Shown here: positions 32,301-44,108 of the stretch, piece by piece | Layout of the letters: each line of letters starts with the position of its first letter | Position numbering within the stretch: the first letter of the stretch is position 1 | DNA from: Halocafeteria seosinensis | Lineage: Eukaryota; Sar; Bigyra; Bicosoecida | Assembly (NCBI GenBank): GCA_001687465.1 | Contig: LVLI01000255.1 | Span: 35,135 to 99,134, forward strand | Reading direction: 5' to 3' | DNA length: 64,000 bases | Made by a program: the position numbers and the translations under genes | The notes under the pieces: generated by a model | The model's input: only the letters and a program-made list of their open reading frames with translations | Told to the model about the DNA's origin: nothing | The model's database searches: none

Positions 32301-35300
32301 CCTTACACGAGCCAAGATTCATTCCCCCGTTTGGAGGAGCCTCTAGAGCGTACTACCGCATGATGAGCTGTCAAGGTATTCGAGTGGCTGAGATCCCGTA
32401 TTGGACTTCTGCTAATACCACCGAAATGATTGCTTCCCTATTATCAGTCCCTAAAACCAGAATACCTTCTCAACTGATAGATTTAGTGGAAGCCATGACC
32501 GCGGGGAATCCACGATTTACACAGAAATTTCTCCAAGGCTTGCTGAAAATTGGCATTTTGTCAGCTATGGGGGATAAGGATGAAGCCACTGACACTGATA
32601 ACTGCAATTTCCGGATTCATCGACTAGTTCTTGACCTGGAAAAGACACACTTCTTGCCCGTACCCTACCGAGTGCAGCGACAGTTTGCTACGGTCTTCGA
32701 CAGAGTGGACCAAAGGGCAACAACTCATTGCTCCCTCGTACTGAAGTTTGCTGCAGTTTTGTGTATGGGGGGAGGTCTCACGACGACGGCTATGGATTAT
32801 GAAATGTTGAGGGGTGTCTTGCAAGGATTGGGGTTTAAGGATGAAATGGAGTCTTGGGATAGGACGCTCCACCAGCTAGTTGCCTATAACTTGATTCGAG
32901 AGGAGAATTGGTTGCTCCGTATCGATGAGCAGGACGAAGACGATTCCGGTGAACGGCGATTTGCAGATAGGTTGAAAGTTTGTGCTCTTAATGAAGAATT
33001 CGATGACCCCGAAGGCACAAATGAGTGCATGTACCGAGTTTTCATTTTCAATCAGGGGTTTGCTCGCGATGTACTGTATCATCGGACGTTACAAGAACAC
33101 AGACGCCGTATTCACAAACAGGCAGCGGACTTTTTAGGAAAAGGATTCCATCAAACCGGTGAGCTTCACTACCATCCTTTTGGATCAAGAATCGAGGGAA
33201 TAAAGATGCTATACCGGCATACTGCCTTGAGCGGGGCCACCCAAACAGCAAGGGATATCTTTGAAGGTTACCTAAAGAAACTTGCTCCAAGCCACTCTCG
33301 CAGCAACACCCATACGAATAAGTCTAGTCGCGACAGTTTGACCGAAAACAAGAGCGAGAGGAAACTATCAGGGGATAGCTCTGTTTCTGATGCTTCCTCA
33401 CGATCGAGTGCTCCAAACGGCACGGGTTCACCAACACGGCAGCTCGACACCTTAATGAAACCCAAAAGTCTAAATCTTAACAACTACCGTCCAAGAATGT
33501 CGTCGGCCGACGCTGCTCCGCCATCAGCCGAGGATTTGGATGCAAGAAGTAAACGCCCTCTTGATCGGTTCTTCAAAGCTCTTGGATGTACAGCGTGCAT
33601 GGGAAAAGACATGGATGTTGCTTCTCGATATTCTGGAAAGGGCCCCGAACCCTCAACACCACCCCGAAATGCAGTGGTTAGGCGCCGTCGGCTCTCTGCA
33701 CCAGCCTCTGTAGCCAAATTCGGTGACGTACGCCGGACAAGCGAATCTTCAGTAGCTCGTGGCCAGAAAAGTACCACCAGTCTTGCAGCTAGCGGAGAGG
33801 ATCGCAGATCTTCCATTCTGTCTAACCCCGAGATGCTGCTCAACTCGCTACCCTTCAATGTAATTCCTATCTTACCTACGCATGCTGCTGTTAAGCCTGA
33901 GGAAGACGCTGATACTTTCTATTATTCTCATCCATTGGTCAGTCCGGGGAGGTCTATGGATGCTACACTAAAGTCTGAAGACTTGACGTTGAATTCAATG
34001 CTAAACAGCACCGAAAAAAGCGAATCAGGTGCAAATTCAGAGAGTGCGGACACTGAGGAATCAGCCTCGCCCATGAAGGGTAAAAGGTCCTCTGTATCCA
34101 AGCTCAAAAAGAGACTCTCTGGACGTCTGCACTCGCGGCGGCACAGAGAGAGTGCTGCGAACGTCCCACACGAGGAAGTGACTGATCCTGACGTTGAATT
34201 GCGAAAGCTCAACACATTCCAGCTTGAGCAGCCTCAACCAGAGACTTTGAAGAAGGAGGACATTAACTCACTTCTCAGTGATAATATTCTGCATGAACTG
34301 CTCCCGGTTTACGATGAGTATGCGAAAAAGGCGATTGAAAATCAGCGCTCGCGAAGACGTAGCTCTGCAAGCTTTGACGGGAATGATAGCCACGGTAGCC
34401 ACTCCACGCCCCCGACATCTTCTAGGTTAGGCAACGAAGGTACGTATGAGCGATTAAATTCGCTTGTAGAGCATCTTCGGAACATTGATTCATGGACCTT
34501 CAACGTCTTTGCTGTTGACCGTGCTTGCTTTGGCCATGGGTTGGTGATCGTCAGCGATGCAATTGTGAAACGGAGAAGCTTACTAAAACTTCTGGGCATC
34601 CCACAGAATGTCTTTCATGAAATCCTTGTGTCGGCTGAAAGTGCCCATAATGAAAGCGTCCCGTTCCATAATTCAGTACATACAGCAGATGTGGTGCAAA
34701 CAACCCACGTGCTTTTGTCGGATCCGTACCTGTGCAGTTCCCTCTCGTCCAATTCCGGGCCGGTAACGATGTTTGGGAATTTGATTGCCGCCGTTGGTCA
34801 TGATTTGGATCATCCGGGAGTTTCAGAAACGTTTCTGAAGCGCACGCAGCATCCCCTGGCGACAGCCTATCCTTACGAGTCGTCAATACTGGAGCAGCAC
34901 CATGCAGCCAAGACGTTTGAAATCCTCAACTCAGCCAACTCCTACGGCAATATTTTCTCGTACTTTGACTCGACAGATAAGCAAGTCTTCCGTACGGTGG
35001 TAGCTCGTTGTATCATGGCTACGTCGCTAGCCGGTTGGCAGAATTTTCTGACGGACTTAATGCCTGTTCTATCAGCTGTGGAGGCATGGCAGGTTCTCAC
35101 CCAGGAGGAGTGCTTTACTTTGCTGGAGGGGGTGATCAAGAGTGCAGATCTGTCAGCGAGCATAAAGCCCTTTGCGTTGTCACGTGAATGGTCACGCCGG
35201 ATAACTGAAGAGTTCTACATTCAGGGAGACATGGAGAAGGACATGGGACTGCCTGTTTCCAAGTACATGGACCGAACCAAGAACACGTCTGCGCGGTGCC

Positions 35301-35461
35301 AGGTGGAATTCATCCAGTCTTATGTGAAGCCGCTGCTGGACAACATGCAAGTTGCGGTGCCCATTGTCTCGGCCGGGTGGAAGCCACATCTCTCCGCTCT
35401 CGTGGAATTCTACACCTCCCTGGACGACTTGGTCCATGAACACGACAAGAACGTACTTTGA
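29378..35461 (+). CDS. Soluble-type adenylyl cyclase fused to class I cyclic-nucleotide phosphodiesterase
   Basis: Exons 29378-29578 and 29642-35461 join at phase 0 to 2,006 aa. The first class III cyclase domain (about 42-230) has both metal aspartates, D49 in FVDISGFTK and D99 in FKFAGDALLAIW, with an acidic insertion after the second. The second (about 364-495) has VGITTG, VIGDTVNTSARLM and CFGLP but lacks the first aspartate, as in the C2 half of soluble adenylyl cyclase. A Walker A GDAGVGKT (about 650) opens an ATPase region like that of ADCY10. A Ser-rich linker (about 1290-1640) leads to a class I phosphodiesterase domain (about 1690-1990) with HNSVHTADVVQ, HDLDHPG, SADLS and the QVEF glutamine. 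One chain should both make and break cAMP, in the cytosol since no TM is seen. Loss of activity in either half is possible and untested. Confidence 0.93.
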
Positions 35462-35470
35462 CCCCGGATC

Positions 35471-35476
35471 AATAAA
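35471..35476 (+). terminator. AATAAA polyadenylation signal of the cyclase gene
   Basis: AATAAA lies 10 bp after the cyclase stop codon. Position and sequence fit a canonical eukaryotic polyadenylation signal; its use is inferred. Confidence 0.4.
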
Positions 35477-35731
35477 TATGACAACCATCCATTCGTACAC
35501 GATCCGCGACCCATACCATGGCAATGCATGATGGCATGTTACCAACAATAATACATGTGAAGTTGAAGTCCACCTCCCTCTCTCTCTTCATATATATACC
35601 ACCTTGGATTCCGTATACAGTGCGCTGAGAGAGGGGGTGTGTTGTCCATTATCGACATAATTGTTTGTGAATGAATAAATGAGAGAGTGAGTGCACATAC
35701 GGTACCCAAAGAGACGAGCAAACAGTCAATC

Positions 35732-37603
35732 ATGGAGAATATCACGGATTCTTTGGCTAAACTGGTCTCCATGGAGGAGGAGGAGGAGGAGGAGGAAGAA
35801 GGCGAGGCGGATAATAATGCCATGTGCACGACACGACCGCAGCACGAAGAGCAGCAACAACAGCAGTATGTGATGGCTGCAGCTGGACAAAGAAAAGCCG
35901 AGAATGTGCCAGTGCCAGCAGGCTCAGAAGAGGAAGAAGAAGACACTTCGAATCTGGTGTTTAGTACGGCCATACAAAAGAACCAAGAGGAAGAAGGTGC
36001 TCATACGTCGTTTGATAGAATGGGGATAGGACAGCAACAGTGCGCGGCCGCCGAATCATTGGGGGTGTATGGGGGATCGAGTAGCACGTCAAACCAACAA
36101 GATAGACGAACACTTCTGTACGAGTCTTTACCGGGAACCTACCCTGGAGACAACTCTACGAATTTTGAGTCTCAAGGAATGATGACGGGCATGCTCGCGC
36201 AGTCGGCTACTGCAGACTCGTTTGAACCACGAGAGACAGCGGCGACGTTCCCCGCCTTTGGGCAAGGAACCGAACAAACGGGGTCTGCAGAATACAGTGG
36301 GAATAATATGCTATTTTGGGGAACGACAGAGGACGACGATGATGAGAGAAATGTGCAGCACAGCTTTTCGTACGGATTACCTCCTTCTTCAGGCTTCAAC
36401 CCCTCGGCCATTTCACACAATCACGGGGGGTTCGGAGGCTACCGAGATGACCATGACTGGACGTTCCACTCTTCTTATGAGCAAGAGCGTAATAGAAACC
36501 AGGGGGGAGCAAAGCAAACAGCGTCGTCAAATAATGGTAATAATAACAGTATATGGAAGAAAGGTCCTCCAAAGTCCGTCTTGGAAGCAAAGGCGACAGC
36601 TCCCCCAGCAGGGTATGAGTTCAGGCAGCAAGAGCGAGGGACATTCTTCCCGACACAACGGGGGCCGGCATTTCGCCAGCGAAAACAAAATAGTGCGGGG
36701 AGCGCACCCCAAAATAGGCTATGCAAATACTATCTACAAGGGAACTGTAAATTTGGGGACAATTGCATGTTCGTCCATGAAGAAATAAATCACGAGCAAG
36801 TCAGCGAAATCCTTGACTTTTTGCGGAATATACCGAAAGCTGTTACGAGAATTCCCTACAGAATTGCCACGGCTCAAATGGACCCAGAAACAGGCGAGCG
36901 CATGCAAAGGCATTCTAACGTTCCCAGCACCGAGGATGCAGCCAATGAACCGGAAAAAAGTGGCGATGCGGGGGAAGTACTACAGGGAGTGGAGGAGGTG
37001 GAAGAGGTCGAAGATACAACAGATGCTCCTGCAACAGATTTATTCGATATGCATGATGATATGGAAGAGTTACCACCTTATGTAAGGAGATACAGTATAA
37101 GCGTACAGTTTCCCTCAGCTAGCGAGGAGACTATTGTGGAAGCAGAGCGTGCTATTTCAGAGGAAGCTGAATGTGGGATTTGCTTCGATAACCCGCGAGA
37201 GCAAGGACGAAGTTTCGGTTTACTACCCGGATGTGAACATGTTTTTTGTTTGGAATGCATACGGCAGTGGAGGGCGCGTATTGACCGATCAAAGGAAAAC
37301 GTTAGATCGTGCCCGCTTTGTCGTCGTGAGTCGTTTTTCGTAGTGCCACTGGAACGCGCCGTGTATGATCCTTTTAGGAAGGTGTACGTCATCGAAGAAT
37401 ATAAGCGGCGTCTCAAGGAGATCCCATGCAAACATTTTCAATATGGGAAAGGAACGTGTCCTTTCGATGGTTCTTGCTTTTACTTGCACATGTATCCTGA
37501 TGGAACTCTGGAAAAGCCCTCCAAGCCCCGCTTGATCTCTAACGCCGAAGGCAGTATAACTCCGATGAAGGGCATCCGCCTAAGTGATTTCCTCGGTGTT
37601 TGA
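35732..37603 (+). CDS. Makorin-like CCCH-RING-CCCH protein, probable E3 ubiquitin ligase
   Basis: Intronless, 623 aa from the ATG at 35732 (MENITDSLAKL). The N-terminal half is disordered, with a poly-Glu run coded by GAG repeats and Gln-rich stretches. A CCCH zinc finger (about 330-348, CKYYLQGNCKFGDNC) is followed by an acidic linker, a C3HC4 RING (about 480-530, CGICF...CEHVFC..C...CPLC) and a second CCCH finger (about 566-585). This CCCH-RING-CCCH order defines makorins, which bind RNA and act as ubiquitin ligases. It has a single CCCH before the RING where animal makorins usually have two or more plus a Cys-His motif, so it is a reduced form. Confidence 0.88.
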   Translation: MENITDSLAKLVSMEEEEEEEEEGEADNNAMCTTRPQHEEQQQQQYVMAAAGQRKAENVPVPAGSEEEEEDTSNLVFSTAIQKNQEEEGAHTSFDRMGIGQQQCAAAESLGVYGGSSSTSNQQDRRTLLYESLPGTYPGDNSTNFESQGMMTGMLAQSATADSFEPRETAATFPAFGQGTEQTGSAEYSGNNMLFWGTTEDDDDERNVQHSFSYGLPPSSGFNPSAISHNHGGFGGYRDDHDWTFHSSYEQERNRNQGGAKQTASSNNGNNNSIWKKGPPKSVLEAKATAPPAGYEFRQQERGTFFPTQRGPAFRQRKQNSAGSAPQNRLCKYYLQGNCKFGDNCMFVHEEINHEQVSEILDFLRNIPKAVTRIPYRIATAQMDPETGERMQRHSNVPSTEDAANEPEKSGDAGEVLQGVEEVEEVEDTTDAPATDLFDMHDDMEELPPYVRRYSISVQFPSASEETIVEAERAISEEAECGICFDNPREQGRSFGLLPGCEHVFCLECIRQWRARIDRSKENVRSCPLCRRESFFVVPLERAVYDPFRKVYVIEEYKRRLKEIPCKHFQYGKGTCPFDGSCFYLHMYPDGTLEKPSKPRLISNAEGSITPMKGIRLSDFLGV

Positions 37604-37931
37604 CAGGACATTCGAGTAAAAAAAAAAAGAATAGAACACAATCCAAGCAACAGTAGAAATTTTCAGAAGGGGGGGGGGGGGTACTCATAATATATATAAG
37701 TCTGTGAAGCTCCTTCAGGGGGTCCATGGACATGTCAAGCGCATGGTAGACTAGTGTCCTTGTGACTTAAAAAATTAAATTCCACTTGGTAAAGTTTTTT
37801 TGCTGTTTCTCTTGTTTCTCACAATACAATTTGTAGTGCTGCTGCTGCTGGTTGCAGCAGCATTGATTGCCCTTGACACGGTGTCGTCCTGGAAGGGTTG
37901 TAGGGTATCTAGTCTAGGTCTATCCAGGGGG
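37604..37931. other. Intergenic region with homopolymer runs
   Basis: An A-run follows the makorin stop (from 37619) and 13 consecutive G occur at 37669-37681. The rest should hold the makorin 3' end and the carrier promoter. The G-run is a likely sequencing-length ambiguity. Confidence 0.5.
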
Positions 37932-38972
37932 ATGGCTCCAGATAACAATACAGCTGCGAGTGATAGGAGTAGGGAGGGCGCTAGCCCTCCCCCTCAGCAA
38001 CAGACAGCGACCAAGACGAGTGTCCATACGGGGGCAGGGCTTCCCTGGTACACTTTGCTGGCTGGAGGGGGAATCAGCGCTTGTGTCGCCGAGGTAAGAC
38101 AAGGCCTACATGTGCGTACGGGACGAGTGAGTGCATAAGCACGTGAACTGCAGATTGCCACGATTCCGATCGATACAACCAAAGTTCGGATGCAGCTGGA
38201 TACGCAACGTGGGGGCACCAACAACATGGTGTCCGCGATGAAAAAGATCTACGGCGAGGAAGGCTTGCTGGCCTTCTGGAAAGGACTCAATGCTGGACTG
38301 CAGAGGCAAATCGTATTTGCGTCACTTCGCCTATCCTTGTATGAGCGTATTCGGAGTATCTTTCAAGGGGACGCCGCCACAACCACTCTGCCCGCCAAAA
38401 TTGCTTCGGGATTAGCAGCTGGTACCATTGGAATCACGATAGCAAATCCTACAGATGTTGTCAAAATTCGACTACAGGCGGAAGGGAAACTAGCACAAGG
38501 GGTGGAACCTCGCTATAAAGGAGCCATGCATGCGTACAAAAAAATCATCGCCGAGGAAGGCATTCCCCGATTGTGGGCAGGATTACTTCCCAATATTGCA
38601 CGAAATAGCGTCATCTGCGCTGCGGAATTGTCCGCGTACGATGTGGCACGAGAATTCGCCCTTCAGACATTGAACCTCCCTGATAATACAGTGACCCATT
38701 TCCTCTGCGGTGCCGCGGCCGGTTCAGCGGGTACACTGGCAGGTAATCCCATTGACGTCGTCAAAACACGAGTTATGAATGCCAGAAAGGGAAGTGGCGG
38801 ACAGACTGAATATACAGGGGCACTTGATTGCCTATGGAAGACTTTGAAAAACGAGGGTCTATTCTCTTTCTACAGAGGTGCACTACCTCAATTTGTCAGA
38901 ATAACGTCTTGGAACATCGTCATGTTTATTTGTTACGAGAAGTATAAGAAATTCTTCGTCAACCGACTGTAA
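37932..38972 (+). CDS. Mitochondrial carrier, UCP/dicarboxylate-carrier type
   Basis: Exons 37932-38093 and 38154-38972 (60-nt intron, phase 0) give 326 aa. A polar N-terminal stretch of about 35 residues precedes three mitochondrial-carrier repeats, each with the PX(D/E)XX(K/R) signature: PIDTTKVR, PTDVVKIR and PIDVVKTR. Six TM helices in the inner membrane are expected. The start of repeat 1 (ACVAEIATIPIDTTKVRMQL) most resembles uncoupling proteins and their dicarboxylate/oxoglutarate carrier relatives. Substrate cannot be fixed by eye; plant UCPs exchange dicarboxylates and amino acids. The next gene is convergent, 84 bp away. Confidence 0.9.
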
Positions 38973-39056
38973 CACTGTAGTTTTGTGACTGCAGATACAG
39001 CACGCCTTCTCTTCTTTGTTCCGCCACACGAAATATCAATATACGGCCGTATAGAC

Positions 39057-41920
39057 TCATTCACTTATACCCTGATCCTGCGCCTGCTGTTGACTCTGCT
39101 CCTTCAGTTTTTGTCTGCGCTTGGGCGCCTCCTCGAGCGCCCGGGCGAGTCCCATTATATTGAAAGGTTTAGCCAGCATCATATCAAAGCCTACTTGCAA
39201 GAATCTTTGCACATCTCTGACTGCTGTGTTTCCAGTCATCGCGATTATTGGAATATCAACGCCGCTAGCTCTCAAATCGCGGCATACTTCTGCCCCATCA
39301 GTACGTTGCATGATAATATCAATTACAATTACCGAGTACGGCTTACTCTGTTGCTCAGCCGCTTTCAAGGCATCCATGACTTCATCGCCATCTTCCAGTA
39401 GATTGTACGAGCAGCCAAGTCGATTGAGCATACGTGCCCCAAGACGACGGTTTACTTTTTCATCATCCACAAATAACACGTAGGTGCCACTTAGCTTGTT
39501 AGCAGGCTGCTTCGTGTCACTCACTGGCTCAGCTTGTTCTATGGGCTGCACAGTCTCAAGCATCTTCAAGAACGGGTAAGATGACACAACATTGGCCTTG
39601 CTAAAGCTTTCTGCCGCCAGCGCAGGAGGTATTGGAGGGACTCTTGCGAACCGCTTCGGAATTCTCACTTCCAATGCCGCGGATTCAGTATACTCAACTG
39701 ACGAGTGTACCAGTGTGCGAACGGAACACATACCGAGGTAGAGTCTCGCACAAGCGATCCCTGCCTTTCGCGCCACCTGGGAAAGTCCGTTCAACTTAAT
39801 GTTTGGTCTTGTATCTACTCCATCAGACAGGTAGTCAAAGGGATCTGAGGACAGCTGTTGGTCCAACCATTCCTTAGACCATTTGGACGAGGACGCCGCT
39901 TTGTTGCAGAAAATGAGAAGAGAAGACTCATGGCCTTTTCTATCTGCATCAATTGGGTCATCCAACGGCATTACAGTGAGCATTGTCCCTGCTGCGTTGT
40001 CGTCTTGCAATAACTGATTGTCTACTGTAAACTGAATAGATCGAAGCAAAAGAGTCAGACCCGCCAGTACTCGGTTGAAGTCGCTTTCTACAGATATACT
40101 AGACGACGCTGTTTCAAACTTTACGGAGTGAGTGTTGCCCGTCTGTAAGACGGCGCTCAGTCGCTGGAGGAGATCATAGAGTTCCCAGGAACTAGGTGTG
40201 GTGCCCAAGATTCCACAATGGGAAGTACTTGACAGCCACAAATCTTTCCATGTCTGCTCTGTCATTTCCTGTACAATGTTCATTGTTGCCTGTGCGGACT
40301 CCCCGGAAGACTGTTCTCTACAAGAAGCAAGGGTCTCGATATTGCCCCTGAGAGCCAGCATCAGCGAGATAATGCAACGACTAAGATATGGGTCAGGGTT
40401 GTAAGAGTTGTTTGCTGTCTGTTGCACCGGCATTTCCGGTTGTCTTGCTCGTTGAACAGCTGTCTCTGGGCCGGCTTGTTGTGTTTGCTGTTGTTCGTTG
40501 CCACATAGTCGTTCGCTGACAAATATCACAGGTTCTCTTCCCGGCAATTTAACAGGATGTGCTTCCTGTACAACGGAGACGTTCTGTCCATTTTTGTGTA
40601 GTCGCTGGAACTGCGTCCGAACATGGATCTTGCTCAACGCCTCATCGATGCCAGTCGACTTTAGACGTGCAACTTCTGCCTTAATTTTTTCGCTGACGTT
40701 CTCCACTGACTCTTTGTCTTCTTTCGCCACCATTTCTGAAAGATGCATGCCAATTAAGTCATCACCGTCCAATCCTGCATACCAACGGTTACTTATATCT
40801 CAAACCCCGGACGCGATCACTCCAATTACACTGATTACTACATACCCAATAGAACTTTTGCCCCTGGGGAAGCAAAAAGGACAACACCTTGTAGACTGAT
40901 TTCCATGAAGAGGTCGGTGTTATTCTTGATCAGCTCGGTTAATCGTTGTTGTGATTCCAGTTTAACAACTTTGCCGACATTGTACTGGATGAGAGAGCTA
41001 AGCTTTCTCCTCATTGCCGTTTCCCGTCGAAACACGAGTCTGAGATGTCTTTCCGTATTCCATAGCGTAACGAGTGAGAGCACAAGGATAACAATGAGAA
41101 AAACAATCGGCAATGCAATCCTGTCCGAGTCCACAAACGGCAGCAAGAACGCCAAGTTGGTGATCATTGCCAAGGTCGATGCTACCGTCACCGAGCGCCA
41201 CTGGACGTGCATAGCTAGACTCAGAATAAAGGGGAACGGGAGCAGAAAGGCAAAGTTAATCCAGGGTACATCTCCATCATCCAGTGTTTCACAGGACCTG
41301 GTTTTGTCCGGATCATCCTGCACAACGCAGATGAAGTCCAAGACCGGGAAGCTCGCTGTGGCCAAGAAGAGACACACGACGGATACAATGGGCCAGGAGA
41401 TGACCCATGAAGGCGGAGGCGTGAGTCTGAGAGCCCATGCCGTAGCAATGACGACGGGAAGGAGTCTGGCGAGTACGAGCACGAGTACTTGGGCGATGGT
41501 GGCGTATCCTTGGACCTTTTCGATAAACGTCGCTACAAAGACGAGTACGAGGTAGGATAGGATCGAGACAAGAGTCGACCGTTGGTTGCTGTACCAGCGG
41601 TGCAATCGGAAGGCCTTTTCGTCCGAGACGTTTTCAAAATAGGGCAATGTAGGCGCCAACGAGAGATCCGAGACGGGGGTGAAATAGGAGAACAAGGTGT
41701 CCGCCGAGGGGCCTCCAGCCCACCACCCTCCAAGGTTCGTAGTCACACGTTCCTCTTCCTCCTCACCCATGACGGACTCGGAGTCCGAGCCCGTCGTGTA
41801 CATTCTCCCTCCGCCTCCTCCTGTGGTGGCGTTGGCAATATCGTGCTCGTCCACCACACCAGCTCGGTTCCCCCCAGGAGCCTGGGCTTGCGGCGGCGGC
41901 TGCTGCTGCTGCTGCTGCAT
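39057..41920 (-). CDS. Membrane PAS-receiver protein with degenerate histidine-kinase core
   Basis: Exons 41920-40846 and 40774-39057 (71-nt intron, phase 1) give 930 aa. The chain opens with a Gln run coded by CAG repeats at the start codon, then has about six hydrophobic segments (about 115-290), a PAS-like domain split by the intron (about 320-400, ending VLLGLDGDDLIGMHL), and a C-terminal receiver (about 786-905). The receiver keeps the acidic pair in FVDDEK, phosphoacceptor Asp in VIVIDIIM and Lys in AKPF. Between PAS and receiver, where a hybrid kinase carries its H-, N- and G-boxes, I find no conserved His-Glu/Asp and no glycine-rich ATP lid. The core seems to have lost kinase activity, so the receiver may be phosphorylated by another protein. 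Confidence 0.83.
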
Positions 41921-42333
41921 TCTTCACGCGCACACATACAACACGAAAAGGAAGAAATCTTATCTTATCTAATCCCCCCTCTCTCTCTCTCTCTCTCTCT
42001 CGGAGTCTCTCCGTTTGGGGTCTGAACAAACCAAACAAACATAGCGACTACTACATGTACTACCTGGTTGTACTAAGTACTTGGTTTGGTTGGGTGCCAC
42101 AAATTTGATCCAGTGTCGGTGCTCTGTTGCATGTTTTGTGGGTGTCCTGGGGGACTACTGGACTGAACTGTCTGCCCCACAGGAGAAGCGACTTGCGTTT
42201 TTATCATTTCATGTTTGGTAATACCGAGGTGCGTTTTTGCGTGCGCGCCGGCGTGGGGTTGTATGCGTATGATATGCAACACGCGTACATGTAAGTGGGC
42301 CACTGCAACTATTGCAGGCAAGACATAGTAGCT
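41921..42333. promoter_or_regulatory. Bidirectional promoter region
   Basis: 412 bp separate the divergent starts of the PAS-receiver gene (41920, minus) and the SWIM-RING gene (42334, plus). It contains a (CT)n microsatellite at about 41977-42001, which reads (GA)n in the PAS-receiver transcript direction. Shared control is plausible but not shown. Confidence 0.45.
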
Positions 42334-43880
42334 ATGGACGACGGAGAGCTCTCGGATTCCGGCTCCTATGGAAACGCTAGACGAGGTAGGGTTTATGCAC
42401 GACGAAGAGGACGAGGTGGAACGGCATCCTCCGCGTCGGGACAAGGACGCAGGAGAAGCTCGACAAACCCGGTGCACATTGACGTTGACCTTGCCAGTGA
42501 CAGTGACAGTGACAGTGACAGGACTGCTTCCCAAAGTGCAGCACGAGCACGGAAGACAAGAACACAACAGAAGAAGAAGAAGAAAGCGAGTGGTGCCGGT
42601 ACGAGTTCGGACAGTGCAACGAAGAAAAGACGGAAAAAGACGGCAAGTGAACCGAAGGCTGAGCAACGACTGAAGCGGTATCGCCCCAAGCAATCGGTAG
42701 CGACTACCATGCGCATCAAAAGAGCATTAGGCCAGCGAATGTTTTTGCTCGACGAAAAAATGCTTCACTCGACTGAAGACGGTCACCCGTATGGTCATTT
42801 CGGTACGGTTTCCTTCCTTCGTTTTCCGTATCGTGTAGTCTCATTGTCTTGTCACCCATTTCACATTCTTACGTCGGGAATAAATGTTGCAGTCGTGCTG
42901 GGATCGAGGGGAAACGCCTACGATGTCACAATCGATCGTCTGGTGTCTTGTCAGTGCCCCGACTTCTTAAAGGTGAGAGAAACAGCCCGTCTCTATATTA
43001 GGACATCTATCAATGAAGTTTGGAGTGATCTCCGCAGGGAAACCTTTGTAAACACGTCATTTTCGTCCTTGTTCGGGTTCTCGGTAGAGCGCAGAACGAT
43101 CCTTTAGTGTGGCAGCAGGCACTGTTGACATCCGAGCTTCAAGATATCTTTGATGGAGCCGAGGAAGCGGGAAGACGGTAAATATAGACGCTATGCGATC
43201 CTTGGTATTTATCCCGTTCAGAATTAATAGTATGCGTTTGCAGACGGGACGTATTAGCCAACGACGCTGCGAGAAGAGCGTACAAGCTTGCCACCTCAGG
43301 CGAGACAGCAGAAGGTAGGGGGTTATTAGGTGATATCACGTTCGTTTACCAGGGAAGTATCCATGCGTGTTACGTGTGTATTCGTTATGTCCAGTTACTC
43401 GGAGACCTGTTGAAGAGGCCGGTGATTGCCCGATTTGCTATGAAGATCAATCGGCTGCCGATGAGCGCTTAACGTGGTGTCGTTCCTGTGGTAACAGTAT
43501 GTATTTCCACTAAAATGTACCGAAAATATGATAGGTGATTTCTTTGCTCAATTCCTCAGATATGCACGCTACTTGCTTGAGTACATGGATCGAATCCCAG
43601 CGCAAGAGTGGACATGCTCCCACATGTGTCCTATGTCGGGATCCTTGGGTGGACCCGGACGCGTCTACCGCTGCGTCGGCCAAAAAGCATGGTAATGCCT
43701 ACCTGAACTTTGCTACTGAGCAAGGGATTGATCCAGGAGAAGCTGGTAGGAGGGAGTTCTGTAAGATTCCGTACTATTTTATTATAGTGTGCGTACCCGC
43801 TTAGCGGCACTGGTGTTGCAGATCCTCGATATCGCTACGCCTATGACGGTGATTACGACTATGACGAGTTTTACGACTGA
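42334..43880 (+). CDS. SWIM-RING protein, probable E3 ubiquitin ligase
   Basis: Seven exons fit exactly in phase: 42334-42802, 42893-42972, 43038-43177, 43244-43314, 43395-43496, 43560-43745 and 43822-43880 (368 aa). The N-terminus is basic/Ser-rich with an SDSDSDSD acidic run, a likely CK2 substrate. The SWIM zinc motif is CQC...GNLCKHV, split by intron 2. It is followed by the FVLVRVL and DPLVWQQALLTSEL helices typical of ZSWIM2/MEX- and MEKK1-type proteins. The RING is CPICYED...WCRSCGNNMH..C...CVLC, with the C-G-N-x-x-H centre of that family. The tail is Tyr/Asp-rich (YDGDYDYDEFYD). Ubiquitin transfer to bound proteins is expected; substrates are unknown. The last acceptor has an alternative at 43804. 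Confidence 0.88.
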
Positions 43881-44108
43881 TATATCGCGTACATCTATAT
43901 AGTGACTCGATAGCGTTATCTTATTTTGCGCCGCTTAAGTTTGATTCTTTGCTACTACAAACTTAGAACCTGATCACACAAATAGCTACAGATACACGCT
44001 GCATCAAACTACGATTCTACCCATAGCGCTTGTTTAATGTGTGTCAGTGCTGTTTGCGAGAATGAATCCCGCACTCTCCCTGGCGAAGACATTGATGGGG
44101 TGGGATGG
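43881..44108. other. Intergenic region between convergent genes
   Basis: 228 bp between the SWIM-RING stop and the stop of the giant gene. It holds both 3' UTRs; no other structure was seen. Confidence 0.4.

Noticed and set aside
36222-36788. A 188-aa open frame overlapping the makorin gene in another frame
   Set aside because: It is a shadow of the disordered, repeat-rich part of makorin; the makorin frame carries the zinc fingers.
43084-43094. A possible donor (GTAGAG) after the SWIM motif
   Set aside because: Reading through gives the family's conserved DPLVWQQALLTSEL segment in frame, so there is no intron here.
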